From a bacterium (GTDB lineage: Bacteria; Pseudomonadota; Alphaproteobacteria; Rhizobiales; Xanthobacteraceae), in contig JAQSDT010000712.1 in assembly GCA_029946075.1 (NCBI GenBank), positions 1 to 15,889 on the forward strand: a stretch of DNA of 15,889 nt, read 5' to 3'. How positions within the stretch are numbered: position 1 is the stretch's first letter; each line of letters begins with the position of its first letter. The notes beneath the pieces were generated by a model. It saw only the letters and a program-made list of their open reading frames with translations. It was not told the origin of the DNA and did no database searches. The position numbers and the translations under genes were made by a program. This document shows positions 1 through 6,557 of the stretch, one piece after another.

Positions 1-1214
1 TTCGGCGGAATGAAATTCTTGCGCCGGATCGCGTCCGGCGTCATGCCGAGTTTTCGCGCGGCGGCATCGACCAGCCGCTCGACTACGTAAGCGGCCTCGG
101 GCCGGCCGGCGCCGCGATAGGCATCGACCGGCACCGTGTTGGTAAACACGGTGCGGACGCGGCAATGGAAGGCCTGGATGTCGTAGAGCCCCGGCAGCAT
201 GCCGGCGCCGCCGTGCGGGATATAGGGCGCGAAGGTCGAGAGATAGGCGCCCATGTCGCCCATCAGGTCGACGTCCATGCCGAGGAACTTGCCGTCCTCG
301 GCGAGCGCCATCTTCGCGGTCGTGACGTTGTCGCGGCCCTGCGCGTCGCCCATGAAATGATCGGCGCGATCGGCGGTCCATTTGATGGTCTTGCGCAGCT
401 TCTTGGCGGCAACCGAGATCAGCGCGTATTCGCGGTACGGAAACAGTTTGGTGCCGAACCCGCCGCCGACGTCGGGGCAGATCACCCGCATCTTCTCCAT
501 CGGAATTTTCAGCACCATGCCGCACAGGATCTCGCGCAGGCGATGGCTGCCCTGGCTGCCGACGGTCAGCGTCAGGTGGTCGCGCTTGGCGTCGTATTCG
601 GCGACCGCAGCGCGCGTTTCCATGAAGTTGGTGATGACGCGCGGATTGACGATCGTCACTTCGGCCACCGCATGCGCTTTCGCAAACGCAGCCTCGGTCG
701 CCTTCTTGTCGCCGATCGGCACGTCGAACAGCACGTTGCCGGCATGATCGGGCCAGACCTGCGGCGCGCCCTTCTTGACGGCATTGAGGACGCCGGCCAC
801 GGCGGGCAGCGGCGTCCATTTTACGTCGACCGCCTCGATCGCATCGCGCGCATGGTCGATGGTGTCGGCGACCACGAAGGCGATGGCATCGCCGACATGA
901 CGGACCTCGTCCTTGGCCAGGATCGCATAGGGCGGGCCCGTGAACGGATTGACTTCGAGGTTGAACAGGCACGGCAGGCCGCCGAGATCCTTGACGTCGT
1001 CGGCGGTCAGCACCGCGCCGACGCCCGGCATGCCGCGGGCCTTGGTGACGTTGATGGTGAATTTCGCGTGCGCGTGCGGCGAGCGAAGCATCAGCGCATG
1101 CATCGCGGCGGACGGCGCGTGGTCGTCGGTGTAGCGGCCCTTGCCGCGGATCAGCGCGTCGTCTTCCTTGCGGAGAACGCTTTGACCGACGCCGAACTTG
1201 ATGGGAGCTGCCAT
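1..1214 (-). CDS. Xanthine dehydrogenase family molybdopterin-binding subunit, CoxL form II-like (partial, C-terminus outside window)
   Basis: This is the N-terminal 404 residues of a molybdenum hydroxylase large subunit; the frame stays open to the left edge, so about half of a usual 750-800 residue protein is missing. The start is the ATG at 1214, preceded by GGAG seven bases upstream; the protein opens MAAPIKFGVGQSVLRKEDD, typical of CoxL-like proteins. The a/b hammerhead domain covers roughly residues 20-130, followed by the first molybdopterin-binding domain, with V-G-G-G-F-G-T-K at 249-256. The active-site loop reads A-Y-R-G-A-G-R at 365-371, the form II signature; true form I CO dehydrogenases carry A-Y-R-C-S-F-R. 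Form II proteins have uncertain substrates (CO, aldehydes or other compounds), so a plain CO dehydrogenase label would be too strong. It is the first gene of its transcription unit: the gene upstream is an unrelated porin-like gene closed by its own terminator. FAD and iron-sulphur subunits are not in the window. Confidence 0.93.
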   Translation of the reverse strand, partial: MAAPIKFGVGQSVLRKEDDALIRGKGRYTDDHAPSAAMHALMLRSPHAHAKFTINVTKARGMPGVGAVLTADDVKDLGGLPCLFNLEVNPFTGPPYAILAKDEVRHVGDAIAFVVADTIDHARDAIEAVDVKWTPLPAVAGVLNAVKKGAPQVWPDHAGNVLFDVPIGDKKATEAAFAKAHAVAEVTIVNPRVITNFMETRAAVAEYDAKRDHLTLTVGSQGSHRLREILCGMVLKIPMEKMRVICPDVGGGFGTKLFPYREYALISVAAKKLRKTIKWTADRADHFMGDAQGRDNVTTAKMALAEDGKFLGMDVDLMGDMGAYLSTFAPYIPHGGAGMLPGLYDIQAFHCRVRTVFTNTVPVDAYRGAGRPEAAYVVERLVDAAARKLGMTPDAIRRKNFIPP

Positions 1215-1352
1215 CGTATCTCCAATTCCAATTAGAAGCGTTCCATATTGCAGTGGTTCGCGCGTTAGCGCAAACCGCTTTCACCGGGTCGGCGGCGCTC
1301 CCCCCGCCCCGGCCTTCGGTCGGCTCATCGAAGGTTTTTGCGCCCGCACAAC

Positions 1353-1383
1353 AAAAAAAAGCCCCGGACGATGCCGGGGCTTT
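1353..1383 (-). terminator. Rho-independent terminator of the outer-membrane protein gene
   Basis: Read on the minus strand this is a perfect 7-bp GC stem (GCCCCGG at 1361-1367 paired with CCGGGGC at 1374-1380) with a six-base loop, extended by three A-T pairs and followed by an eight-base T tract (the A run at 1353-1360). It lies 29 bases past the stop of the porin-like gene and before the CoxL-like gene, so it should separate the two transcripts. Confidence 0.88.
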
Positions 1384-1411
1384 AATTTGCGGGAGGAAGA
1401 TGCCGTCGAGA

Positions 1412-2281
1412 TCAATACTTCGCGACCACCGGTCCGCCGAAGGTGTAGTTCAGACCAGCGCGCAGAACGTGATCGCGGAAGCGCGAGTCTACATTGGCGC
1501 CGACCAGACCCGGAACGACCGTGAAGGTACCAGCCCGGAACGTGTCGAAATCCATATAGAGGTACTCGAGCTTGGCGCTCCAGTTCCGGTTGATCTTGCC
1601 TTCGACACCGGCGCCGACGGTCCAGCCGAAGCGGATGTCGCTGCTGGAACCGACCGAGGTCACAGCAACGCCGTTTCCGTTGAAGCCGGAGAGCGCGCCG
1701 GTGGTCTTGATCGAACCGTAAGCCAGACCACCCGTGCCGTAGAACAGGACCTTCGGGGTGGCGAGGATACCGACGCGACCACGCACGGTGCCGAACCATT
1801 CGAGGTGCTGATCGAGGGTAAGACCGGTTCCGGTGGCGCCCGGGGGCAGGAAAGTCAGGGCGGGAAGGCAAGGTCCGCCGGCGAGGGTCGCGGCGCAATT
1901 GTAGACCCCGCGACCCTTTTCATCCGACCACTGCGCATCGGCTTCCAGACCGAACACCCAATTGCCGCTCTGCCAGTTGTAGCCGACCTGGCCGCCGGCG
2001 ATGGCGCCGTTCATGTCGTAGCTGCCGCCGAGGATCGAGCCGGCGGGCGCGGCGATCGGAAGACCCGTCACCGAGTTGAAGTAGGAAACGTCCGAGCTGC
2101 CGCGGCCCCAGCTGTAACCGACGTTGCCGCCGATGTAGAAGCCGGTCCAGTTCCAGACTTCGACCACTGCAGCCGGAGCCTTGGTGTAGCGCGGCGCCAT
2201 GTCGGCTGCGGAAGCGACGGAAGTCGCAGCGACGGCAGCGAATGCCGAAACCGCGATGGCCTTGAACGTTGAAGCGCGCAT
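1412..2281 (-). CDS. Outer-membrane beta-barrel protein (Omp25/Omp31/RopB-like family)
   Basis: A 289-residue secreted outer-membrane protein. Residues 1-25 are a clear signal peptide (M-R-A-S-T-F-K, a hydrophobic alanine-rich core, then V-A-S-A), with the mature protein starting A-D-M-A-P. Next comes a short proline/alanine linker and W-N-W-T-G-F-Y-I-G-G-N-V-G-Y, the usual first strand of the rhizobial small OMP family. The rest alternates polar and hydrophobic residues with repeated Gly-Tyr/Trp, and the end (H-V-L-R-A-G-L-N-Y-T-F-G-G) resembles a last barrel strand. The start at 2281 is chosen because the signal peptide begins there and a strong ribosome site precedes it; a longer frame back to 2368 would bury the signal peptide. 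The role is probably structural; function beyond the family is not visible. It is a separate transcription unit: 176 bases from murJ, with its own terminator downstream. I saw no convincing promoter. Confidence 0.9.
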   Translation of the reverse strand: MRASTFKAIAVSAFAAVAATSVASAADMAPRYTKAPAAVVEVWNWTGFYIGGNVGYSWGRGSSDVSYFNSVTGLPIAAPAGSILGGSYDMNGAIAGGQVGYNWQSGNWVFGLEADAQWSDEKGRGVYNCAATLAGGPCLPALTFLPPGATGTGLTLDQHLEWFGTVRGRVGILATPKVLFYGTGGLAYGSIKTTGALSGFNGNGVAVTSVGSSSDIRFGWTVGAGVEGKINRNWSAKLEYLYMDFDTFRAGTFTVVPGLVGANVDSRFRDHVLRAGLNYTFGGPVVAKY

Positions 2282-2286
2282 GAGAG

Positions 2287-2294
2287 CCCCTCCC
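2287..2294 (-). promoter_or_regulatory. Strong Shine-Dalgarno site that sets the start of the outer-membrane protein gene
   Basis: The minus strand reads GGGAGGGG five bases before the ATG at 2281. This purine-rich site, together with the signal peptide that starts at that ATG, excludes the in-frame ATG codons further upstream. Confidence 0.75.
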
Positions 2295-2395
2295 TGACGA
2301 AACTTTGATTGAATCTCTGGTGTCAGACTAACGCGGAACCAGGGAGCACGCATGCGCTGATCCGGCACGCCGCGCGTTTTCTAGGCAATTGTTGC

Positions 2396-2428
2396 AAAAA
2401 TGCCCAAGCATCGGCGCGCGCCGAATGC
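2396..2428 (-). terminator. Possible terminator downstream of murJ
   Basis: On the minus strand an imperfect hairpin (GCAT-CGGC at 2408-2415 paired with GCCG-ATGC at 2420-2428, one bulged base at 2424, GCGC centre) lies about 30 bases past the murJ stop. A five-T run follows, but seven bases after the stem, which is further than ideal. It may instead be a plain GC hairpin. Confidence 0.35.
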
Positions 2429-2457
2429 GATAAAATTTCTCTATATTTTACCGTATC

Positions 2458-3999
2458 TTAGATTGCCGACCGGCGATCGCGGACCAGCGAAAATATCCAC
2501 CCACGCCCGAACATTAGCAGGATCGCCAAGGCGTAGACGAAAGCGCCGACCACCATCAGAAATAGCAGGGCCAGTTCGTCACGGAACGCGGGTATCGACG
2601 CGAAATAGATATTCGCAAACCGCGCGGCGCCCCAAAGCGCACCTGCCAGTACCGCGCCCGACGCTGCGAATTTGGCGAGCGAGGCGAGCCAGGCCCGATC
2701 GATTTCGAGATAGCCGGCCCGTACGGCGAAGATCAGCACCAGCAGCAGATTGACCCAGGCGCCGACGGCGGTGGCGAGCGCAAGGCCGATCTGTGCGAGC
2801 GATCCCATCAGCGCGACCTTCAGGACGACGTTGACGGCAACCCCGGTCAGCGCCGCCTTCACCGGCGTCGCCGTATCCTTGCGCGCGTAGAAGGTCGCAA
2901 CCGCGCTGCGGATGGTCACGAAGGGAATCAGTCCGATTGCGTAGGCCGCCAGCGTCGCACCGGCGGCCATCGCATCGGCCTTCGAGAAGGCGCCGCGCGC
3001 GAACATCGCCCGCATGATCACGTCAGGTACCGTCAGGAACGCGGCGACGAACGGCACCGAAAACAGCAACGAGAAGTCGAAGGCGCGGCGCTGCGCCGCC
3101 GAGGCGCCGGCGACGTCGTCCGCGGCGAGCCGCCGCGACAATTCCGGCAGCAGGACGGTGCCGATGGCGATCCCGATCACGCCGATCGGCAACTGGTTGA
3201 GGCGATCGGCATAGTACAACGCCGACAGCGCACCGGCCGGCAGGAAGGTCGCGATAATGGTATCGGCGAACAGCGCCACCTGCGTTCCCATCGAACCAAT
3301 GGTCGCAGGCCCCAGCGCCCGGAAGAATGCGCGTACGTCTTCGTCGAGCTTGATAACGGCGAATTTCGGCAGGATGCCGCTTTTGGCGGCGTCGCCCGCC
3401 AAGAGCAGGAATTCGAGAATGCCGGCGATCAGAACGCCCCACGCCGCGGCATAGCCTGCGCCCGGAAAGAGTGCAGCCAGCGCCAGCGTCGCCATCATCG
3501 ACAGATTGAGGAAGATCGGCGCCGCCGCGGCGCTGGCGAAACGATGCATCACGTTGAGCATGCCGCCGTACAACGTCACCAGCGTGATCAGCAGCAGATA
3601 GGGAAACGTGATCCGCGTCAGCGAAATCGCCAGTTCGCCGCGTGCCGGATCGTCCTTGAATCCCGGCGCCAGCAGCGCGATCACCTCGGGCATGAACCAC
3701 AGCGCCACCACCAGCAGGACGATCTGCGCGGCAAACAGCAACGTGAATATCCGGTCGGCGAACAGCTTTGCCGAAGCCGTGCTCTTGCCGTGCAGATGCG
3801 CATAGGCCGGCACGAACGCAGCGTTGAAGGCGCCCTCGGCAAAGATCGCGCGAAAATGGTTGGGCAGCCGCAGCGCGACGAAGAACGCATCCGCCACCGG
3901 TCCCGCACCGAGAATCGCGGCAAGCATGATGTCGCGCGCGAATCCGCTCAGCCGCGAAAGCAGCGTAAATCCGCCGACGGTGAAGATGCGTCCGAGCAT
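2458..3999 (-). CDS. murJ: Murein biosynthesis integral membrane protein MurJ (MviN), lipid II flippase
   Basis: A 513-residue polytopic inner-membrane protein of the MOP superfamily that flips undecaprenyl-linked peptidoglycan precursor (lipid II) to the periplasm. The N-terminal signature S-R-L-S-G-F-A-R-D (15-23), A-D-A-F-F-V-A (36-42) and F-R-A-I-F-A-E-G-A-F (49-58) is diagnostic. Arg16, Arg22, Asp37 and Arg50 fall where charged residues needed for E. coli MurJ activity lie, so this looks like a functional MurJ and not an O-antigen Wzx. Length and the even spread of about 14 hydrophobic segments fit the family. The start at 3999 gives the usual short cytoplasmic N-terminus. The aminotransferase gene upstream ends 95 bases before it, with a palindromic repeat between, so co-transcription is uncertain. 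The glnD and trpS genes that often flank murJ in alphaproteobacteria are not seen here. Confidence 0.96.
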   Translation of the reverse strand: MLGRIFTVGGFTLLSRLSGFARDIMLAAILGAGPVADAFFVALRLPNHFRAIFAEGAFNAAFVPAYAHLHGKSTASAKLFADRIFTLLFAAQIVLLVVALWFMPEVIALLAPGFKDDPARGELAISLTRITFPYLLLITLVTLYGGMLNVMHRFASAAAAPIFLNLSMMATLALAALFPGAGYAAAWGVLIAGILEFLLLAGDAAKSGILPKFAVIKLDEDVRAFFRALGPATIGSMGTQVALFADTIIATFLPAGALSALYYADRLNQLPIGVIGIAIGTVLLPELSRRLAADDVAGASAAQRRAFDFSLLFSVPFVAAFLTVPDVIMRAMFARGAFSKADAMAAGATLAAYAIGLIPFVTIRSAVATFYARKDTATPVKAALTGVAVNVVLKVALMGSLAQIGLALATAVGAWVNLLLVLIFAVRAGYLEIDRAWLASLAKFAASGAVLAGALWGAARFANIYFASIPAFRDELALLFLMVVGAFVYALAILLMFGRGWIFSLVRDRRSAI

Positions 4000-4018
4000 G
4001 CGCCGCTTCTAGCGCATA

Positions 4019-4047
4019 TTTGTAAAACGGCGAAATCAGTTCGTCAG
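4019..4047 (-). promoter_or_regulatory. Candidate sigma-70-like promoter of murJ
   Basis: On the minus strand CTGACG (4042-4047) and TACAAA (4019-4024) are separated by 17 bases; each matches the consensus at four of six positions. Transcription would begin only about 12 bases before the murJ ATG, which is short. This is a weak call from pattern alone. Confidence 0.28.
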
Positions 4048-4055
4048 AAGCTCAG

Positions 4056-4100
4056 GCGTGATCTTGTCCGAAAACCGGCGACCACTTTTCGGGATCATGC
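4056..4100. repeat. Palindromic intergenic repeat of Bradyrhizobium type
   Basis: A nested inverted repeat: outer arms GCGTGATC (4056-4063) and GATCATGC (4093-4100) pair at seven or eight positions, inner arms CCGAAAA (4068-4074) and TTTTCGG (4086-4092) pair perfectly, around an 11-base centre. The sequence is one I recognise as scattered in many copies through Bradyrhizobium and relatives, though only one copy is in this window. One edge lies inside the 3' end of the aminotransferase gene and supplies its stop codon. As RNA it would fold into a long hairpin that could protect the upstream message or weakly stop transcription before murJ; that role is inferred. Confidence 0.75.
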
Positions 4101-5246
4101 CTGGAGCGCCGAGCGCACCGCCTGGATCACCCGCTCCTGCGTCGCTTCGTCGAGGTAGGCGTGCATCGGCAGGCTGATGACGTCGTCGGAAAGCCGCTCG
4201 CTCGCCGGCAGGCCACCGTCAGCGACCGGATAGTCCCGATACGCCGTCTGCTGGTGCATCGACTTGGTGTAGTAGATCGCGGTCGGGATTCCCTGCGCCT
4301 TCAGCGCCGCCGCGAATCCGTCGCGATCGATGCCTTTCGGCAGGCGGATGGTGTACTGCGCCCACACCGAGGTGCAGCCGGATGCCAGCCGCGGCACGGT
4401 CACGACGTTGCCGAGGCCGCGCGAATAACGATCCGCGACCTCGTTGCGGGCGGCGATCTCGTCTTCGAATATCTTCAGCTTCTCGATCAGCACCGCCGCC
4501 TGCATGGTATCCAGGCGTCCGGTGAGGCCGAGACGAACGTTGTCGTATTTGTCGGAGCCCTGGCCGTGAACGCGGATGCTGCGCAGCGTGTCCGCCAGCG
4601 CATCGTCGTCGGTGAAGATCGCGCCGCCGTCCCCGAAACAGCCGAGCGGCTTGGCAGGAAAGAAGCTGGTCGCGGTCGCAAGGCCGAGCGTGCCGAGCTT
4701 GCGGCCCTTGTAGCTGGCGCCAAATCCCTGTGCGGCGTCGTCGAGCACGAACAGGCCCTCGGCCTCCGCGATTGCGGAGATGGCATCGTGATCGGCCGCC
4801 TGTCCGAACAGATCGACCGGAATGACCGCGCGAGGCGTCAGCCCCCGCTGCCTTGCGGTGGCGACGCCGCGCGTGAGCGAGGCCGTATCCATGTTGAAGG
4901 TAGATTCATCGACGTCGACGAAAACCGGCGTCGCACCGGTCAGCGCCACCGCTTCGCCGGTCGCACAGAATGTGAACGACGGACACAGCACGGCGTCGCC
5001 GGGGCCGATATTCCTGGCCATCAGCACCATCAGCAACGCATCGGTGCCGCTGGCGCAAGTCACGACATGCCTGGCGCCGGAAAACTCTGCGAGGGCTGCT
5101 TCCAATGCCGTCACTTCCGGTCCGTTGATGAACTGGCAGTGGTTGAGCACGCGGGCAACCGCATCATCGATGGATTTGCCGAGACGCCGGCGCTGCGCAG
5201 CGATGTCGATGAAGGGAACGGGTTCTGGGCGCATGTGCTGGTTCAT
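4095..5246 (-). CDS. DegT/DnrJ/EryC1/StrS aminotransferase, GnnB-like or WbpE-like
   Basis: A 383-residue PLP-dependent sugar aminotransferase. Visible are the phosphate-binding S-G-T-D-A-L-L-M (66-73), the cofactor aspartate in L-D-D-A-A-Q-G (168-174), the Schiff-base Lys199 in S-F-F-P-A-K-P-L-G (194-202) and G-D-G-G-A (205-209). The family transfers an amino group from glutamate to a keto sugar nucleotide. The start at 5246 has AAGG seven bases upstream. It lies 29 bases downstream of a Gfo/Idh/MocA dehydrogenase gene on the same strand; such pairs oxidise and then aminate C3 of a UDP-GlcNAc-type sugar. In GnnA/GnnB the product is UDP-2-acetamido-3-amino-2,3-dideoxyglucose for lipid A; in WbpB/WbpE it is the corresponding uronate for O-antigen. 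No UDP-GlcNAc 6-dehydrogenase (WbpA) or N-acetyltransferase (WbpD) is nearby, which favours the GnnB reading. The last codon and stop lie in a palindromic repeat. Confidence 0.92.
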   Translation of the reverse strand: MNQHMRPEPVPFIDIAAQRRRLGKSIDDAVARVLNHCQFINGPEVTALEAALAEFSGARHVVTCASGTDALLMVLMARNIGPGDAVLCPSFTFCATGEAVALTGATPVFVDVDESTFNMDTASLTRGVATARQRGLTPRAVIPVDLFGQAADHDAISAIAEAEGLFVLDDAAQGFGASYKGRKLGTLGLATATSFFPAKPLGCFGDGGAIFTDDDALADTLRSIRVHGQGSDKYDNVRLGLTGRLDTMQAAVLIEKLKIFEDEIAARNEVADRYSRGLGNVVTVPRLASGCTSVWAQYTIRLPKGIDRDGFAAALKAQGIPTAIYYTKSMHQQTAYRDYPVADGGLPASERLSDDVISLPMHAYLDEATQERVIQAVRSALQA

Positions 5247-5275
5247 GGAGCCTTGCAGGGATGAGATGATGAAGT

Positions 5276-6280
5276 TCAGCCGACGAGGCGCGGCCCCTTG
5301 CGCGCGGCGGACGCCGCGGGCTTGGCGGGCTGTTCGAGGCAGCGGATGGCGATCTCGAGGCTGGCGACGCCCTCGTCGCCGGAAACCGCCGGCGTGTTGC
5401 CGGTGCGGACGGCATCGAGGAACGCAATCAGTTCGGCGCGCAGCGGCTCGTCATGGCCGACCGGTAAATGGCGCATCGAATAGCTGCCGTCGGGCTTGAA
5501 GCCGAAGCATTCCGTCACCTGGCGGGTCAGCAGATCGCCCATCACGTATTTGCCGCGGGTCGCGACCGTGACGTTGCGCGCCTTGAACGGCGTCAGCCAG
5601 TTGGTGTTGATGTGCGCAAGCACGCCCGAGGCGGTGCGGAATTGCAGCAGCGCGATATCCTCGCGTTCGGCGACGGCGCTGGAGAGTTGCGGCTGCACCT
5701 CGACGATATCGGACTCGGTGAACCAGCGGATCAGGTCGATGTCGTGTACGGCAAGATCGATGACGACGCCGACATTCGACATGCGCGGTGGAAACGGTCC
5801 GACCCGGGTGATGCCGATGGAGAGAATGTCCTCGCCCGAGATCGCCTGCTTGATGGCGGCAACCGCCGGATTGAAACGCTCGACATGACCGACCATCAGC
5901 GTGACGCCGGCGCTGCGCGCCGCGTTGACGATGTCCTGCCCCTCTTCCACGGTGGAGGCGACCGGCTTCTCGACGAGGATGTGGATGTTGCGGGTGATGC
6001 AGGCCAGCGCGACTTCGTGATGCAGATGCGTCGGTGCGGCGATCGTGATGGCATCGACGCCTTCGTTGAACAGCTCTTCCAGTTCGGCGAAGGCGCGGCA
6101 GCCGACCATGGTGGTTGCACGGGCGCGGTGCTCGGCCAGGGGATCGACGATCCCGACCAGTTCCACGCCGGGCAGACCCGCAAGCACCCGCGCATGGTTG
6201 CTGCCCATTACGCCGGCACCGACGACGCCTACGCGCAGCGTGCGGTTTGCATCGGCCGTTGCGCCCGCTTTTGAACTCAT
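5276..6280 (-). CDS. Gfo/Idh/MocA family sugar-nucleotide 3-dehydrogenase, GnnA-like or WbpB-like
   Basis: A 334-residue NAD(P)-dependent oxidoreductase. The Rossmann motif V-G-V-V-G-A-G-V-M-G is at 17-26, the family E-K-P motif at 104-106, G-H-V-E-R-F-N-P at 131-138, and the presumed catalytic D-L-A-V-H-D-I-D at 175-182 with His179. Such enzymes oxidise the C3 hydroxyl of UDP-GlcNAc or its uronate, and the aminotransferase encoded 29 bases downstream would aminate the ketone. The ATG at 6280 is preferred because it gives the normal short lead before the Rossmann fold; an in-frame ATG at 6346 would add 22 arginine/glycine-rich residues without support. The ribosome site is weak (GGGG about ten bases upstream). 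It is 277 bases downstream of manC on the same strand, so it may have its own promoter, but none is obvious. The exact substrate is inferred from context. Confidence 0.91.
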   Translation of the reverse strand: MSSKAGATADANRTLRVGVVGAGVMGSNHARVLAGLPGVELVGIVDPLAEHRARATTMVGCRAFAELEELFNEGVDAITIAAPTHLHHEVALACITRNIHILVEKPVASTVEEGQDIVNAARSAGVTLMVGHVERFNPAVAAIKQAISGEDILSIGITRVGPFPPRMSNVGVVIDLAVHDIDLIRWFTESDIVEVQPQLSSAVAEREDIALLQFRTASGVLAHINTNWLTPFKARNVTVATRGKYVMGDLLTRQVTECFGFKPDGSYSMRHLPVGHDEPLRAELIAFLDAVRTGNTPAVSGDEGVASLEIAIRCLEQPAKPAASAARKGPRLVG

Positions 6281-6507
6281 GTGATCGACCCCAACAGAAT
6301 TTGCGCCAGTTCCGTACCCCGGCGGCTCTCTAGCACGCCGCCGCACACGTGGCGAACGCGATCAGCCGTTTCCGGACACGTTTTGATTCAAAGAGTTACA
6401 GCCAATTCTGCCATATACGGCGGCGATTTCGTGAATCCAATACGGCCTTGCGAGCCACCTTGGCATCCGGAACAAGGAACCACAAACGCTTGCGACGGCC
6501 GCGACAA

Positions 6508-6532
6508 GCTGCCGAATCTGCGTTCGGCGAGC
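6508..6532. other. Hairpin in the gap between manC and the dehydrogenase gene
   Basis: GCT-GCCGAA (6508-6516) pairs with TTCGGC-(G)-AGC (6523-6532) around a six-base loop, giving nine pairs with one bulge, about 25 bases past the manC stop on the minus strand. There is no T tract, so it is not a standard intrinsic terminator; it could mark a message 3' end or be incidental. The rest of 6281-6557 shows no other structure I can support. Confidence 0.3.
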
Positions 6533-6557
6533 CTTCATTTACCGACCTGCCGCCCGC

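Noticed and set aside
165..1235. Plus-strand open frame of 356 codons at the left edge
   Set aside because: It is antisense to the CoxL-like gene, whose minus-strand translation is unmistakable even though its stop lies outside the window.
2282..2368. Upstream in-frame start for the outer-membrane protein gene
   Set aside because: It would place 29 polar residues in front of a typical signal peptide. The ATG at 2281 has a strong Shine-Dalgarno site.
4161..6274. Plus-strand open frames opposite the aminotransferase and dehydrogenase genes
   Set aside because: These are shadows of well-supported minus-strand enzymes, with no ribosome sites and no domain likeness.
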